A DNA stretch of 64,000 nt, from contig JABAKD010000028.1 of NCBI GenBank assembly GCA_012845835.1, positions 13,858,648 through 13,922,647 on the forward strand. Direction: 5' to 3'. The notes under the pieces are model-generated. The model was not told the DNA's origin. It saw nothing but the letters and a program-made list of their open reading frames with translations, and ran no database searches. The DNA is from Undaria pinnatifida. Taxonomy: Eukaryota; Sar; Phaeophyceae; Laminariales; Alariaceae. Shown here piece after piece: positions 54,660 to 63,975 of the stretch. A program made the translations under genes and the position numbers. Positions within the stretch are counted from its first letter, which is position 1. Every line of letters starts with the position of its first letter.

Positions 54660-57152
54660 ATGGATTCGGGCCCGGCGGGGCTCCTCGGCCATCTTGCGGA
54701 CGAAATACAACCCCGTCGCGAGTTCCACGGCCGCAGCCGACCCCGTCGCCGCCGCGACCCCTGTTCTTGTCGACTCGCCGGCCCGCACGGTGCCACTACC
54801 GTCCGACCGCGACCACGCAGAGCCTATATGGGAACTCCTCTCTTACGGCTTACGCCTTCTCCTGGTGGCACGCCGACCGCATATACAAGGTCGGACGCCC
54901 TTCGCAACGCTGCTGAATTGCGTTTCGCTGATTTCGTCGCGCGTTATTCACATGGCGATTGGAAGCGAGAGCAGCACGCTGAGCCGACATGCCACGCCAT
55001 GATGCGTTACGTTTCTATCGGCCGGCCATCGACTCCCCTGCCACCGGACTTCTTGGCATGCTACCCCTCGCCCAAGCGTCCCTCTCTCTCAGACATCCAG
55101 GAACTGGCGGATAAGGGTCGACTACATACAACCGACGACGACTTTGTCCTGCTCGTCCGTAAACCGACACTCCCGCACACAAGCTCTGACAAACCGAACT
55201 CTGTGGGGCGAGCTGCTTGCTTGCTAAACAACGAGCCAGTTCGCATCTACGTTCCCCTGCTCATGCGCCCTTGGATCATGCAAGCTTGCCACTCGACGGC
55301 CTCCTGCCACCTTGGCACCACGCGCACGTTGCGCATGCTGGAGCGTTTTTATTGGTGGATTGGCATGAACGTGTGTACCCGGTGGTGGCTTCGCCACTGC
55401 TTGAAGTGCCAAGCGCGAAAAACCTCACGGCTGACTGTCCGCTGGCCCATCATCACAATGCCTCTGCCGGAAGGTCCAGGTATCGCCGTCAGTGTTGACT
55501 ACTTCGGCCTCCTTCCGGTCACACCGCGAGGCAACACCTACATCCTGCTGTTCACCGATCGCTTCAGTCGTCGGGCCGACATGTTCCCCGTCACTGCCGC
55601 TGAGTTCACCGCGGAAGGTACAGCCAATATCCTGGTGAACCAATACATCCCCTTGTGGGGGTGCCCGCGCACCATACTCTCGGAAAACGGACTGCAGTTC
55701 TGCTCCAAGCTTTCACAAGCTGTATATCAGCTGTTAGGTGTACACAAGCTTGCTACAAGCTCCTACCATCCCAACTGTAACGGGGGCATTGAGCGGGTAA
55801 ATCACACTATGGCACAAATGCTGGCTATGGTCGTCAACGAGCGACAAGACGACTGGGACTTGCATCTGCCCCACGTCGAATTCGCTTACAACAACTCTGT
55901 CAGCGCGGCGACGGGTTTGGCGCCCAACGAGGTCCACATGGGCAGACTCCCACGGCTCCCCCTGACGATTTTCGACCGCAAAGGTGTCGTGGGACACCAG
56001 AGTCTGGCCCGTGACCACCTGGCCTATTGCGATTTGGCCACCGACCGGCAAAAGCGCGCGAACGACATTGTCCGCGCACACCACGCCCTCACCGTTTCCC
56101 GTGTTAACCGCAGAAACTCCGCCCTCGCCGACGCGCTGCGTCCAGCACCTAACTTCACTGTGGGTGGTTGGGCATGGGTATACAATTCTGCCTCTACCAT
56201 CCGCCAGGGTGTGACAGCGAATACCGACGCCAAGGTACTCAAGGCCAAACTCGCGCTTAACTGGACGGGCCCATACAAGGTCCTGGCCGTCGGTCCCTGC
56301 TCCGCCGCCGAGACCCCGGACGGCTCGCCGCTCGGGAGCAACCTCCTTTATTTGGATCTCCCTTCCGACCTGCCTGGTTCGGACGCTCGTCGGCGTGTGG
56401 CTATCGAGCGCTGCAAACCCTGTGCCAACCCCCACGACAGTGGGGACATGCCCAAATACCTACCGGCGGGGCTGACACAGTATGTGCTCAACAATTTTTC
56501 CAAGAAGTCCCCGCTGTACCACGTCACTCAAGACGACGTTTCGACTCCCCTCCAACGGCTGGAGGTGGAGCAGATCACTGGTCATCAGTCGGTACGGGGG
56601 CGAGGTGGCGTCATCGCGGTGCTATACAAGACGCATTGGGCGGGACTCTCCGAACCGTCCTGGGAGCGGGAAATGGACGTTCACCTCTCCCGCTCCCACA
56701 TCTTGCGTTATTGGGTCGGAACCCCGGACCAGCACCGCCAAACCAACCGCCTTTACCGCCGAATGCGGATCGGGGCGGCACAGCGTGAGCTCTCCCGCAA
56801 GAACGGGGAACGTTTCCTAGCGCCGGGCTACGCCTGTGTTTCCCGCACCGATTGGCTCCGTCGCTACCACGACACCGTACTTCCCAAGGGAGCCCACTTT
56901 TGGTACAAGGGAGACGATGGTTTATGGTGGCTAGGAAAAATCAGCGCGAGCACTACCGAGGACAAGGTATACCTGGTCCGCTTTCTGGACGACCCGGGGC
57001 CGATTAAACTCCCTCTTCCCCCGGCGCGCTACACGACTTCAACGGGAGCCGTACGAGGCTCTTGGTGCTTGCAAGTTCACATCGCCAGTGCGTTTCCTCG
57101 GGGAATCCAACGTAACGTAGACGAATCTCGAGGCGCGGCCTTGGCCAGTTGA
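54660..57152 (+). CDS. Ty3/gypsy integrase with chromodomain and Tudor-like tail
   Basis: An uninterrupted 830-codon frame. Residues 211-250 form the H2C2 zinc finger (His211, His217, Cys247, Cys250). The core has Asp280 (SVDYFG), Glu342 in ILSENGLQF where family members have Asp, and Glu378 (GGIERVNH), spaced DD35E. Residues 534-540 give the GPY module (NWTGPYK), residues ~634-687 a chromodomain (LEVEQITGHQS...LYKTHWAGL...SWERE...ILRYW), and ~746-794 a Tudor-like segment (HFWYKGDDGLWWLGKI, VYLVRFLDDPGP). Integrase inserts element DNA; chromodomains direct it to marked chromatin. The first ~150 residues are Arg/Pro-rich and may be out-of-frame Pol, so the true start is unclear. Second catalytic Asp replaced by Glu may impair catalysis. 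Confidence 0.9.
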   Translation: MDSGPAGLLGHLADEIQPRREFHGRSRPRRRRDPCSCRLAGPHGATTVRPRPRRAYMGTPLLRLTPSPGGTPTAYTRSDALRNAAELRFADFVARYSHGDWKREQHAEPTCHAMMRYVSIGRPSTPLPPDFLACYPSPKRPSLSDIQELADKGRLHTTDDDFVLLVRKPTLPHTSSDKPNSVGRAACLLNNEPVRIYVPLLMRPWIMQACHSTASCHLGTTRTLRMLERFYWWIGMNVCTRWWLRHCLKCQARKTSRLTVRWPIITMPLPEGPGIAVSVDYFGLLPVTPRGNTYILLFTDRFSRRADMFPVTAAEFTAEGTANILVNQYIPLWGCPRTILSENGLQFCSKLSQAVYQLLGVHKLATSSYHPNCNGGIERVNHTMAQMLAMVVNERQDDWDLHLPHVEFAYNNSVSAATGLAPNEVHMGRLPRLPLTIFDRKGVVGHQSLARDHLAYCDLATDRQKRANDIVRAHHALTVSRVNRRNSALADALRPAPNFTVGGWAWVYNSASTIRQGVTANTDAKVLKAKLALNWTGPYKVLAVGPCSAAETPDGSPLGSNLLYLDLPSDLPGSDARRRVAIERCKPCANPHDSGDMPKYLPAGLTQYVLNNFSKKSPLYHVTQDDVSTPLQRLEVEQITGHQSVRGRGGVIAVLYKTHWAGLSEPSWEREMDVHLSRSHILRYWVGTPDQHRQTNRLYRRMRIGAAQRELSRKNGERFLAPGYACVSRTDWLRRYHDTVLPKGAHFWYKGDDGLWWLGKISASTTEDKVYLVRFLDDPGPIKLPLPPARYTTSTGAVRGSWCLQVHIASAFPRGIQRNVDESRGAALAS

Positions 57153-58010
57153 CTTCCAAGCCACCACCCCTTCTCGATAGTTCTTCATTTTTTTGAGGTA
57201 TGAGTTTTGCGTCTTTGTCTTTGGGTCGTTCGTAGTGTCCTGAGGGTCTTCATCGAGTTTTGGGGCGGTTCTTTCCATTTTTTTTTCTGTCCTGCCGAAC
57301 CCCCTGCTCAGTGCCGGGTCAGGGTTCGGGTAAAACGCCGCTATCTGAGGCGCAGGGTCGCCGTCTTTTTGTCATAGTTCAAATTCGCCCTGCCGACGCC
57401 CTCCTCAGCCCAGAGCCGGGGGGCGACCAGTGTACGGGTCTGTGTGTCTTCTTTTATGTTTTGTGTGTTGTATTTGTTCTGCTTTGTTTTTTTTTTCCGT
57501 CTAAACACTTCCTCCCCTAGCGGGGCTGTAGGTGTTGACACCTTCCATCCCGGGTATTCGTCGCTTCCTCGTCTAACCCCCCCGCCTTGCCGATGGCCCG
57601 CGGGAGGTTTTTCGCATGACTTCTCCCTTGTGTTAGCGCCTGTGTCCCCCTCTATATCGACGAGGGCTCGCCTCGCCATAGTACCTTTTCTGTGGTTGGT
57701 TTACCGTAGAGCCTTTCCTACCCCCCCCCGCCACACCGGCGGCATGCGGCATGTTCTAGAGCCTTTTCTGCCCCCCCGCCACGCCGGCGGCATGCGGCAG
57801 GTTTTTGATGGGTGACTATTGCCTTGCTGTAGGGTCTGCTTTTCTTTCTACTGCTTTTCTTCGCGTGTTCCTGGCTCCGTAGCCAGACGGTTAGAGGTGT
57901 GGGAGTGGGTTTTGAGGAGCCGCATCTTCGACTCATGGTCTAGTTCGTCGAACCGGAGTTTCCCCGAATCTCTCATATTTCTGCATATGCGACTCATCAG
58001 GGTGGGCTAG
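57153..58010 (+). other. 3' untranslated part of the LTR element
   Basis: T-rich and pyrimidine-rich with a tandem CGCCACACCGGCGGCATGCG / CGCCACGCCGGCGGCATGCG pair at 57729 and 57778. No gene seen. The putative polypurine tract (CAGGGTGGGCTAG) is at 57998-58010. Confidence 0.5.
57998..58010 (+). promoter_or_regulatory. Putative polypurine tract
   Basis: GGGTGGG next to the 3' LTR start; short and imperfect. Would prime plus-strand DNA synthesis. Confidence 0.4.
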
Positions 58011-58279
58011 TGTTAAGATACGGCCTCGAAAGGCCTGTAGGTATCCGAATTTAAGATCATTTGGATGGGTTTCGTATGATAAGGTTGGCGGTTTATATTC
58101 GGGGAAGTTAGGAATTAGATCGGAGGCACGCGCCTCCGATCTCAGAAGCTATCCCGGGCTCTGGTGGAAACGAATAAAGCTACATCTCTACGAAGGAATG
58201 AAAGTGAGTACTCTCCGAGGACCTGCTGAATTGGCAGACCTGCAGGGGGCACTCTGTGTCCCCCACCTTTAATTTCACA
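58011..58279 (+). repeat. 3' LTR
   Basis: 269 bp, TGTTAAGATACGG...TTTAATTTCACA. Differs from the 5' LTR by a 4 bp TGAT insertion after TTTCGTA, about four substitutions and one base in the C-run before TTTAATTT. Confidence 0.9.
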
Positions 58280-58351
58280 TAGTACACAGAGAGGTAGGGG
58301 GGTGGATCTGATGTGCCAAACGTCATGAAGCCAACGCAATAATAATAACAA

Positions 58352-58786
58352 TTATATCCCCCCCCCGCCCCCCCCCCGCCCCCCCCCCCCCCCTTTTCAA
58401 CCCCCCGCCCCCCCCGCCCCCCCGCCCCCGGCCCCCACGCCCATAAAACTCCGCCCTCCCCTCACCCGTTATACGACCTACTACAGAATATACTTGATAA
58501 TAAACTGAATCATGATGCATTTCCTCTCACCACCAGTCAACGCTGTCAGATTTTGTCCCCCTCAAAAACGTTTTTTTTTACAGTTTCCGCGCACAGATTG
58601 GTTAGTATCACCCTGTTGACCGTGGTACAAGCTACACTGTAGTTCTAAGGGGAGTCGCCGACCTATATCCTTGATGAGGACACACGCCCAGTAATACGCG
58701 CGATCGGAGGATCACACACAGCTTGCAAATATGAGTTTCGACAAAATCTTCGATCTTACTTGTCCTGGAGGAGGGCATTTTTATTT
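58352..58786 (+). repeat. Repeat B, plus copy of an inverted pair
   Basis: C tracts at 58355-58430, then TCAGATTTTGTCCCCCTCAA, TTTCCGCGCACAGATTGG and GATCGGAGGATCACACACAG to GGCATTTTTATTTTCG. It abuts the inverted copy 58787-59034 end to end. Confidence 0.7.
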
Positions 58787-59034
58787 TCGAAGATTTCGTC
58801 GAAACTCATCTTTTTGCAAGCTGTGTGTGATACTCCGATCGCGCGTATTACGGGGTGTGTGTCCTCATTAATGATATAGGTCGGCGACTCCCCTTACAAC
58901 TACAGTGTAGCTATCAGGGTCAACAGGGTGATGTTAGTCAATCTGTGCGCGAAAACTATAAAACCCGTTTTTGAGGGGGACAAAATCTGACGACTGACTG
59001 CTGTGGAATGCACCAGTTTACTATTATAGTGTGT
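58787..59034 (-). repeat. Repeat B, minus copy of an inverted pair
   Basis: GAAGATTTCGTCGAAACTCA, CTGTGTGTGATACTCCGATC, TGTAGCTATCAGGGTCAACA and GGGGGACAAAATCTGACGA. Mirror image of 58560-58786, joined at the AT-rich 3' ends, giving a near-palindrome of about 470 bp. Confidence 0.75.
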
Positions 59035-59037
59035 ACA

Positions 59038-59103
59038 AGGGCTCCGCATGGGTGCGGTCCGCATGGCTACGCCGGCACCCATGCATACATACATACATAC
59101 ATA
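59038..59103. repeat. GC hairpin after ACAAGGGCTC plus (CATA)n
   Basis: ACAAGGGCTCC followed by a 10 bp stem GCATGGGTGC / GCACCCATGC, then five CATA units. Same module as at 14186-14226 and 24880-24917. Confidence 0.65.
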
Positions 59104-59222
59104 TTTCCAAAGAGTCTTCTCGGGGAAAAAGACACCAAACAATATGCGATACGGGGACGAATGCATGTCACCACTGGTTTGTTCCGTGGATACGGTCGAC
59201 TTACTACCACCTTCGAGTGGCG

Positions 59223-59499
59223 TGTTCGTTAGCTCCAAGTGGGGTAGGTTTCAAGTCATTGTATTACGTCTCCCAACCACAGGGTAGAGGCAAGTCGAGC
59301 AGAGAACTCATGCGTGAACCTCTCAGAAGAGAACTCGTGCGTAAGACCTCCGAGAAGAGTGAGCTTCCGAGTGAGAGCGCACAGCAGTCTACCATCAAGA
59401 ACGCCAACCGGGTACTACTAGGGCACCCAATAATAGTCCAGAAGCCCGAACCGGCACGAAACTGATACGTAACTGTCATACTGTATATACCAAATCGAC
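59223..59499 (+). repeat. 5' LTR of the copia-like element
   Basis: Starts TGTTCGTTAGCTCC and ends AAATCGACA. Compared with the 3' LTR it has a ~20 bp extra block (an internal duplication of the AGAGAACTCRTGCGTRA motif at 59307-59345). Confidence 0.85.
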
Positions 59500-62354
59500 A
59501 CCCTCCCGGATTCTTCATAAGACAGTGACGAATCAACAATTGACTCAATTCCACAACCTAAAACAACAAAAAATGGCAAGAGAAAACTCATCCCCATGAG
59601 CGAAAGCCTCTCCCATACTCCCACTTACAACCTTTGTAATCACAAGAAGAGATTACAACAGCCGCGCCATCAAGGCAAAAACTAATGTGACAGATAAAAT
59701 GCCAGCGATCGCAAGGTTACCCAGCCAAAGGTCTCCCGTTGACCCCACCCTACTACCGCCATAGATACACAGGTCATATCGGTAAAACAGTATAGCATAA
59801 ATTCTTGTCCGCAAAAACACAGAATGTATCTGACGCGAAAATTAGCCTACGCCCTCCCCGATACAAAGAGTATCTGACCATCCACAAGCCACCCCGTTTT
59901 CCATTGCAAAACAAATGCTAAACAACTTGCTTGCGAAATAAATCAAATTATCAAAATATGTCACCCTTCGAATTCCCAAACAAGATTGCAACCACCCATC
60001 AAGTTCGGAAAATCAACATCGGTAACCCAATAACTAATCGTGACTTTGCATCCCCTCTCTCATTTGAGACCAGTATGTCCTGCACTCTACAAACACAAGG
60101 ATGCCCCATCCCATGTCATCAATACACGCAGGCAACCACAAACAAGAGATACCAGCAAGACCTATTATCCAATGTATCCAATCCTCTCCAACAAGCGTAA
60201 TTACCCAAAATATTGGTCATTCGCAAACCATCTTAAAACCGAAAGCACTTTCTTTTTTGCTTTTGTTTGCTACATCTCAAATAATCGAATAAAGAAACAA
60301 TTAAAATGCCGCCACTACTGTCGATCCGAACAGCTCAAGCCCTCTTAGCTACACAAAGTATTCGACCATCGCAAAAACATTTCGTGTTTCACTCCTCCTT
60401 TGCGAACAAGCATTCCATGATACTGTTGGTAAAACAACCAATCAATTATGAATATGCCCACTTCTATTTTGCAATCAGGCAGAAGACTACTGTCAAAACA
60501 AAAGATGCCCGAAAAATTCAATACAATCAGTGCCACCATCAATACCATACATCAGCGGCACACCTCTCCATTTGGTGCACCTACGTACCCTTTTTTCCAA
60601 ATCGTTATTGTCTGTATATCAGCTCCAACAGTTCCCTTCCGATACTGTCCACACCATGCGAACACTACAAGTTTTTCAGATTTACAAAGACTGTTTGATT
60701 TGAACATGAAAACACACTTCAAAACTACCAGGTGAAAAAGGCTACGTATACCACCCAGAACGAATCTTAGATGGTACTATCTGTGGGTCTCCACTCTAAC
60801 CGCAAATAAACCGCCTATTATTTAACGGGTCTTCGCTCTTGCCGTAAATAAATAAACGTCATATTCGACCAAAAACAATGCTTCGATCGAGAAGTGAATC
60901 CATCTTGAAAATAATTTCACCACTTTGACCAGAGCTGTACCCCCCCCCACGCCGCGATGTTGCCGAACCATAAAGCTCCGGCTGCCGAAATAATCAACCG
61001 ATCTTCTCCCTCCATGACCTCTCCTGCTGCTGCTGTTGTTGCTGCATATCATGGAGTGCGTGCGGCCATGCCGCTCGACTTGTCACCAGGACGAAACCAC
61101 ATCGTTATTTGGTACTGCTGCAGCCAGCCTACGATTACCCCACGTCCTTTCCCGCCACTGTTACCAGCAGCAGGAAGCACGCAGCTATTATGCCGCGCGA
61201 CTTCGCCCTGCCAAATCACTCACCATGGGAGGGTGCACACGGCTGGCGGCCATGCGACTTCTTGCGGAAATAGCAGATAATCCCATACCTGCTGCCTCCA
61301 CAACCAACCTTCTGAAGTAGAGAGCGCACGGCAAATATATAACAAAATATATGCCGCGCGGCTCAACTCCCCCCGCTCGTAACACGCGGCGAGGGTGTCT
61401 ACGGCTGTACTTCCGCCATAGGGCTTTTAGCTGCTGCTGTAAACCCCCCTGTCCGCGGTATACGGTGAGGGTGTCCTAGGTTACGCTATCACCATGGACG
61501 TAAGCTGCCGCTACGCTCTGCCTACGGTCATGCTCCACCGTAGGGTGTTGAGAGTATGAACCTTGGATTCAAATCTGAGTTAATGCGGAGTCTATTCGAG
61601 CAGTCTATTCGCACGAATAAGATATGCACTTGAATATTACGTTAAATCTTCGGTGGAACTTAGATGTGAACGTAGATTTGAGCATGTTAAGGTTGCCCCG
61701 TTGTCCCGGTATTCTACCGGTCTACGGGCATTGTTCCGTGATGATCAAGTGGTGACGCAACCCACCATTCTCACTCTCCCTACTCTCCCTACTTTCCCTT
61801 CTCTTCTTCTTCTTCCTCTTCTTCTTCTTCTTCATCTCTCTTTGGTCTCAAGCGCCCTTTCCAAACTATCGCTTTTCTTTCTGATCACAAGTGATCTTAA
61901 CAGACACTTCGGTGCCACCTCTGCATCTATTCGCATAGAAGATAGAGCCTCCACACAATCATTGTGTTCACAGGCTATTCACAGGTTATGAGCCTCGACC
62001 TTCGATGTGAACATCGATCGGCACCAAGCGACATCTCATTGAAGTTTGTCGCATCTTACCGGGAAGTTCGAGAGAAACCTTCAATAAGTCGGCTACAGCA
62101 TCAGCATCAGCATCAGCATCAGCTACAGCATCAGCATCAGCACCAGCGATCAGGATCAGCATCAGCATCAGAATCATCGACCAGCATCAGCATCAGGATA
62201 AGCATCACCATGGAAGAGTCCACGAAAGCGGATGATGCGGTAGATAAGCTAAAATATAGCTGCTGTAGTCGCAGCCGCAGTAGTGGATGGAGCATGTATC
62301 CCTGGGACGTCGGGAGCTGCGGCCAGCTTTCTTCTACAATAGAATATCCTGAAG
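59500..62354 (+). other. Internal non-coding part of the copia-like element
   Basis: 59500-60790 is AT-rich and G-poor on the plus strand; frames are short and Asn/Thr/Ser-rich. 60790-62000 is ordinary in composition with a TCT-rich run at 61785-61835. No domain recognised, and no primer-binding-site TGG directly after the 5' LTR (next bases CCCTCCCGG). Confidence 0.45.
62097..62210. repeat. (ATCAGC)n minisatellite
   Basis: About 18 hexamer units of CAGCAT with several variants, inside the copia-like element. It codes for HQ/SA or DAD repeats depending on frame. Confidence 0.85.
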
Positions 62355-62753
62355 ATGATGGTAGCAGATGCGCCGTGTCCACGGGAGTACTCCCTGCGTC
62401 CGGCTGTACATTTTCTGCTGTTTCAGCCGGGGGTGTTTCCCCGGACTGAGTGTCCGTTTCGTCAGCCGCCTGGCTGCGGCAAAGACAGCCACTGCTCTTC
62501 TCTGCAGCATCTCGACCTCACCACTGGTGCTACCAGCGGAACACCTGATTCAGCGTTTCCGACCATTTCCGGCAGCAATTTTGAACCGGAAACCGTCCTG
62601 GCTGTTCATGCTTCAACTGCTACTGAAGCAACTTCCCTGCCTACACCCGTTTCAGCTAGCATCGGGCATAGGAGGTTGGGTCATCCTAATGTGCAGGTGA
62701 TGACCAATGTGAAAAGTATCCCAGAGTGTGGGATAAGTTTTTCAGACACTTAA
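62355..62753 (+). pseudogene. GAG-pre-integrase remnant (Ty1/copia)
   Basis: A 132-codon frame whose last ~30 residues contain SIGHRRLGHPNVQVMTNV, typical of the His-containing pre-integrase zinc segment of copia polyproteins, then IPECGISFSD and a stop at 62753, where the domain would continue into the Cys pair. The upstream ~95 residues are Ser/Thr-rich with no domain. Truncated; not functional alone. Confidence 0.6.
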
Positions 62754-63132
62754 TCGCTTTGGCTACAACTGCTGTAGTACATAGTCTACAGCAGCAGTGG
62801 CTTCTTCCTGAAAGCGACCTCTCCACAAAAACACCATCTCTGGGTCCGAAGACAACTCGCCTATCAATCTGCCCTCCCTCTTCCACCATCGAAGAATTCC
62901 GACGATGGCAGTACAGCATCTCTCCCTGCCATACCAGCGGTGGCTCTCTCCCTCTCCCTACCGGACTCCTCCTTGCGCTTTGCTGCTCGTCTCCGCTGAT
63001 GTAGAAAACGGTTGGCTCCACCAACATGGCCCTTCCTTCCCCACCAAGCTTCGATCAAAGCACGGCCCTGTTCCAATACTTACTGACCCGTAGACCCCTC
63101 ATGAGGCTAGACCGAATTGGTTTGCTCTAGAG

Positions 63133-63382
63133 TGTTCGTTAGCTTCAAGCGGGGTAGGTTTCAAGTCATTGTATTACGTCTCCCAACCACAGGGTAGAGG
63201 CAAGTCGAGCAGAGAACTCGTGTGTAAAACCTCAGAGAATATTGAGCTCCCGAGTGAGAGCGCACAGCAGTCTACCATCAAGAACACCAACCAGGTACTA
63301 CTAGGCACCCAATAATAGTCCAGAAGCCCGAACTGGCGCGAAACTGATACGAAACTGTCATACTGAAAATCCCAAATCAACA
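63133..63382 (+). repeat. 3' LTR of the copia-like element
   Basis: 250 bp, TGTTCGTTAGCTTC...AAATCAACA, followed at once by the target duplication TGGCG. It shares TCAAGTCATTGTATTACGTC, GAGTGAGAGCGCACAGCAGT and CCAATAATAGTCCAGAAGCC with the 5' LTR; roughly 88-90 percent similar by eye, so older than the gypsy-type LTR pair. Confidence 0.85.
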
Positions 63383-63387
63383 TGGCG

Positions 63388-63800
63388 CAGCTTAACAACA
63401 GGAGGAACTTGTATAATACAACCAGCGAGGCCCCAGGGACGCATCCACTCGCAATGCTGCTGTGCAGCTTTTCCTGGCGCAGTAGTCGTAATCACTACTA
63501 CCTCCTCCTCGTTTAGTCATGCGTGCGCTTGCCACGTCTATATCCATGTATGTATGTACACGTCGTGTACCTGCCGAAATTCAATAAACAAATGCACTAC
63601 TACTATAATCCCTGCCGCAGTACCATGGGAATTTTTATACAGTAATATTATTATTTGTTTTGGGACAAAACATGACGCCAAGTTGGAAATATTATATTGT
63701 CTCGCCAAGTTTTATTTTTATCAACCTCTCCATACATCCAAGATCCGAAGAATAACTAACTGGAGAGTACCGTTCAAATATTTTTTTTTACGCGCTTCCC
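63388..63800. other. Unassigned flank, no gene seen
   Basis: AT-rich, no repeat partner in the window. Confidence 0.3.
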
Positions 63801-63805
63801 GCTTG

Positions 63806-63935
63806 GACGGCGGCCTTCGATTTGACCGAGAAATGCTACAGCACTGCCCACTGAGCTATCTTTAATCACTTGACTCAGAAGCTCAGTGGGTAGTGCCACT
63901 ACTTCTACGAGAATATGTTAAACTACCAAAATAAC
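63806..63935. repeat. Two head-to-head tRNA-like 5' halves
   Basis: GCACTGCCCACTGAGC (63843-63858) and GCTCAGTGGGTAGTGC (63881-63896) form a 16-position inverted repeat with one mismatch. Each reads as a tRNA D-arm/A box (AGCTCAGTGGG) followed by an anticodon-arm-like segment, one on each strand. Neither continues into a convincing T-arm and acceptor, so I call tRNA-derived repeats, not tRNA genes. Confidence 0.45.
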
Positions 63936-63975
63936 CGTCCATAGTGTCGTCAGCGCGCACGCTTGAAAAAGACAA

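Larger units (their letters stand above)
45617..58279 (+). mobile_element. Ty3/gypsy-type LTR element lacking RT, with NADAR and integrase
   Basis: 12.66 kb element bounded by direct LTRs. Order: LTR, primer-binding site, 3 kb leader with an 84 bp tandem repeat, Gag-like region with zinc knuckle, internal tandem repeats, frameshifted NADAR domain, integrase with chromodomain and Tudor-like domain, ~0.85 kb 3' untranslated stretch, LTR. No RT, RNase H or aspartic protease motifs are seen in any frame between Gag and integrase. No target duplication is apparent (GAAAG before, TAGTA after). The LTRs differ by about four substitutions and two small indels. Confidence 0.85.
59223..63382 (+). mobile_element. 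Ty1/copia-like LTR element, mostly non-coding
   Basis: 4.16 kb with LTRs at 59223-59499 and 63133-63382, and TGGCG duplicated at 59218-59222 and 63383-63387, a clean 5 bp target-site duplication. The only recognisable coding trace is a GAG-pre-integrase motif (GHRRLGHPNVQVM at 62664-62703), which in Ty1/copia elements lies before the integrase. No protease, RT or RNase H is seen; the element looks internally deleted or filled with non-coding DNA. Confidence 0.8.

Noticed and set aside
59931-60735. Protein genes inside the copia-like element
   Set aside because: Overlapping short frames with AT-driven Asn/Thr/Ser composition and no motifs.
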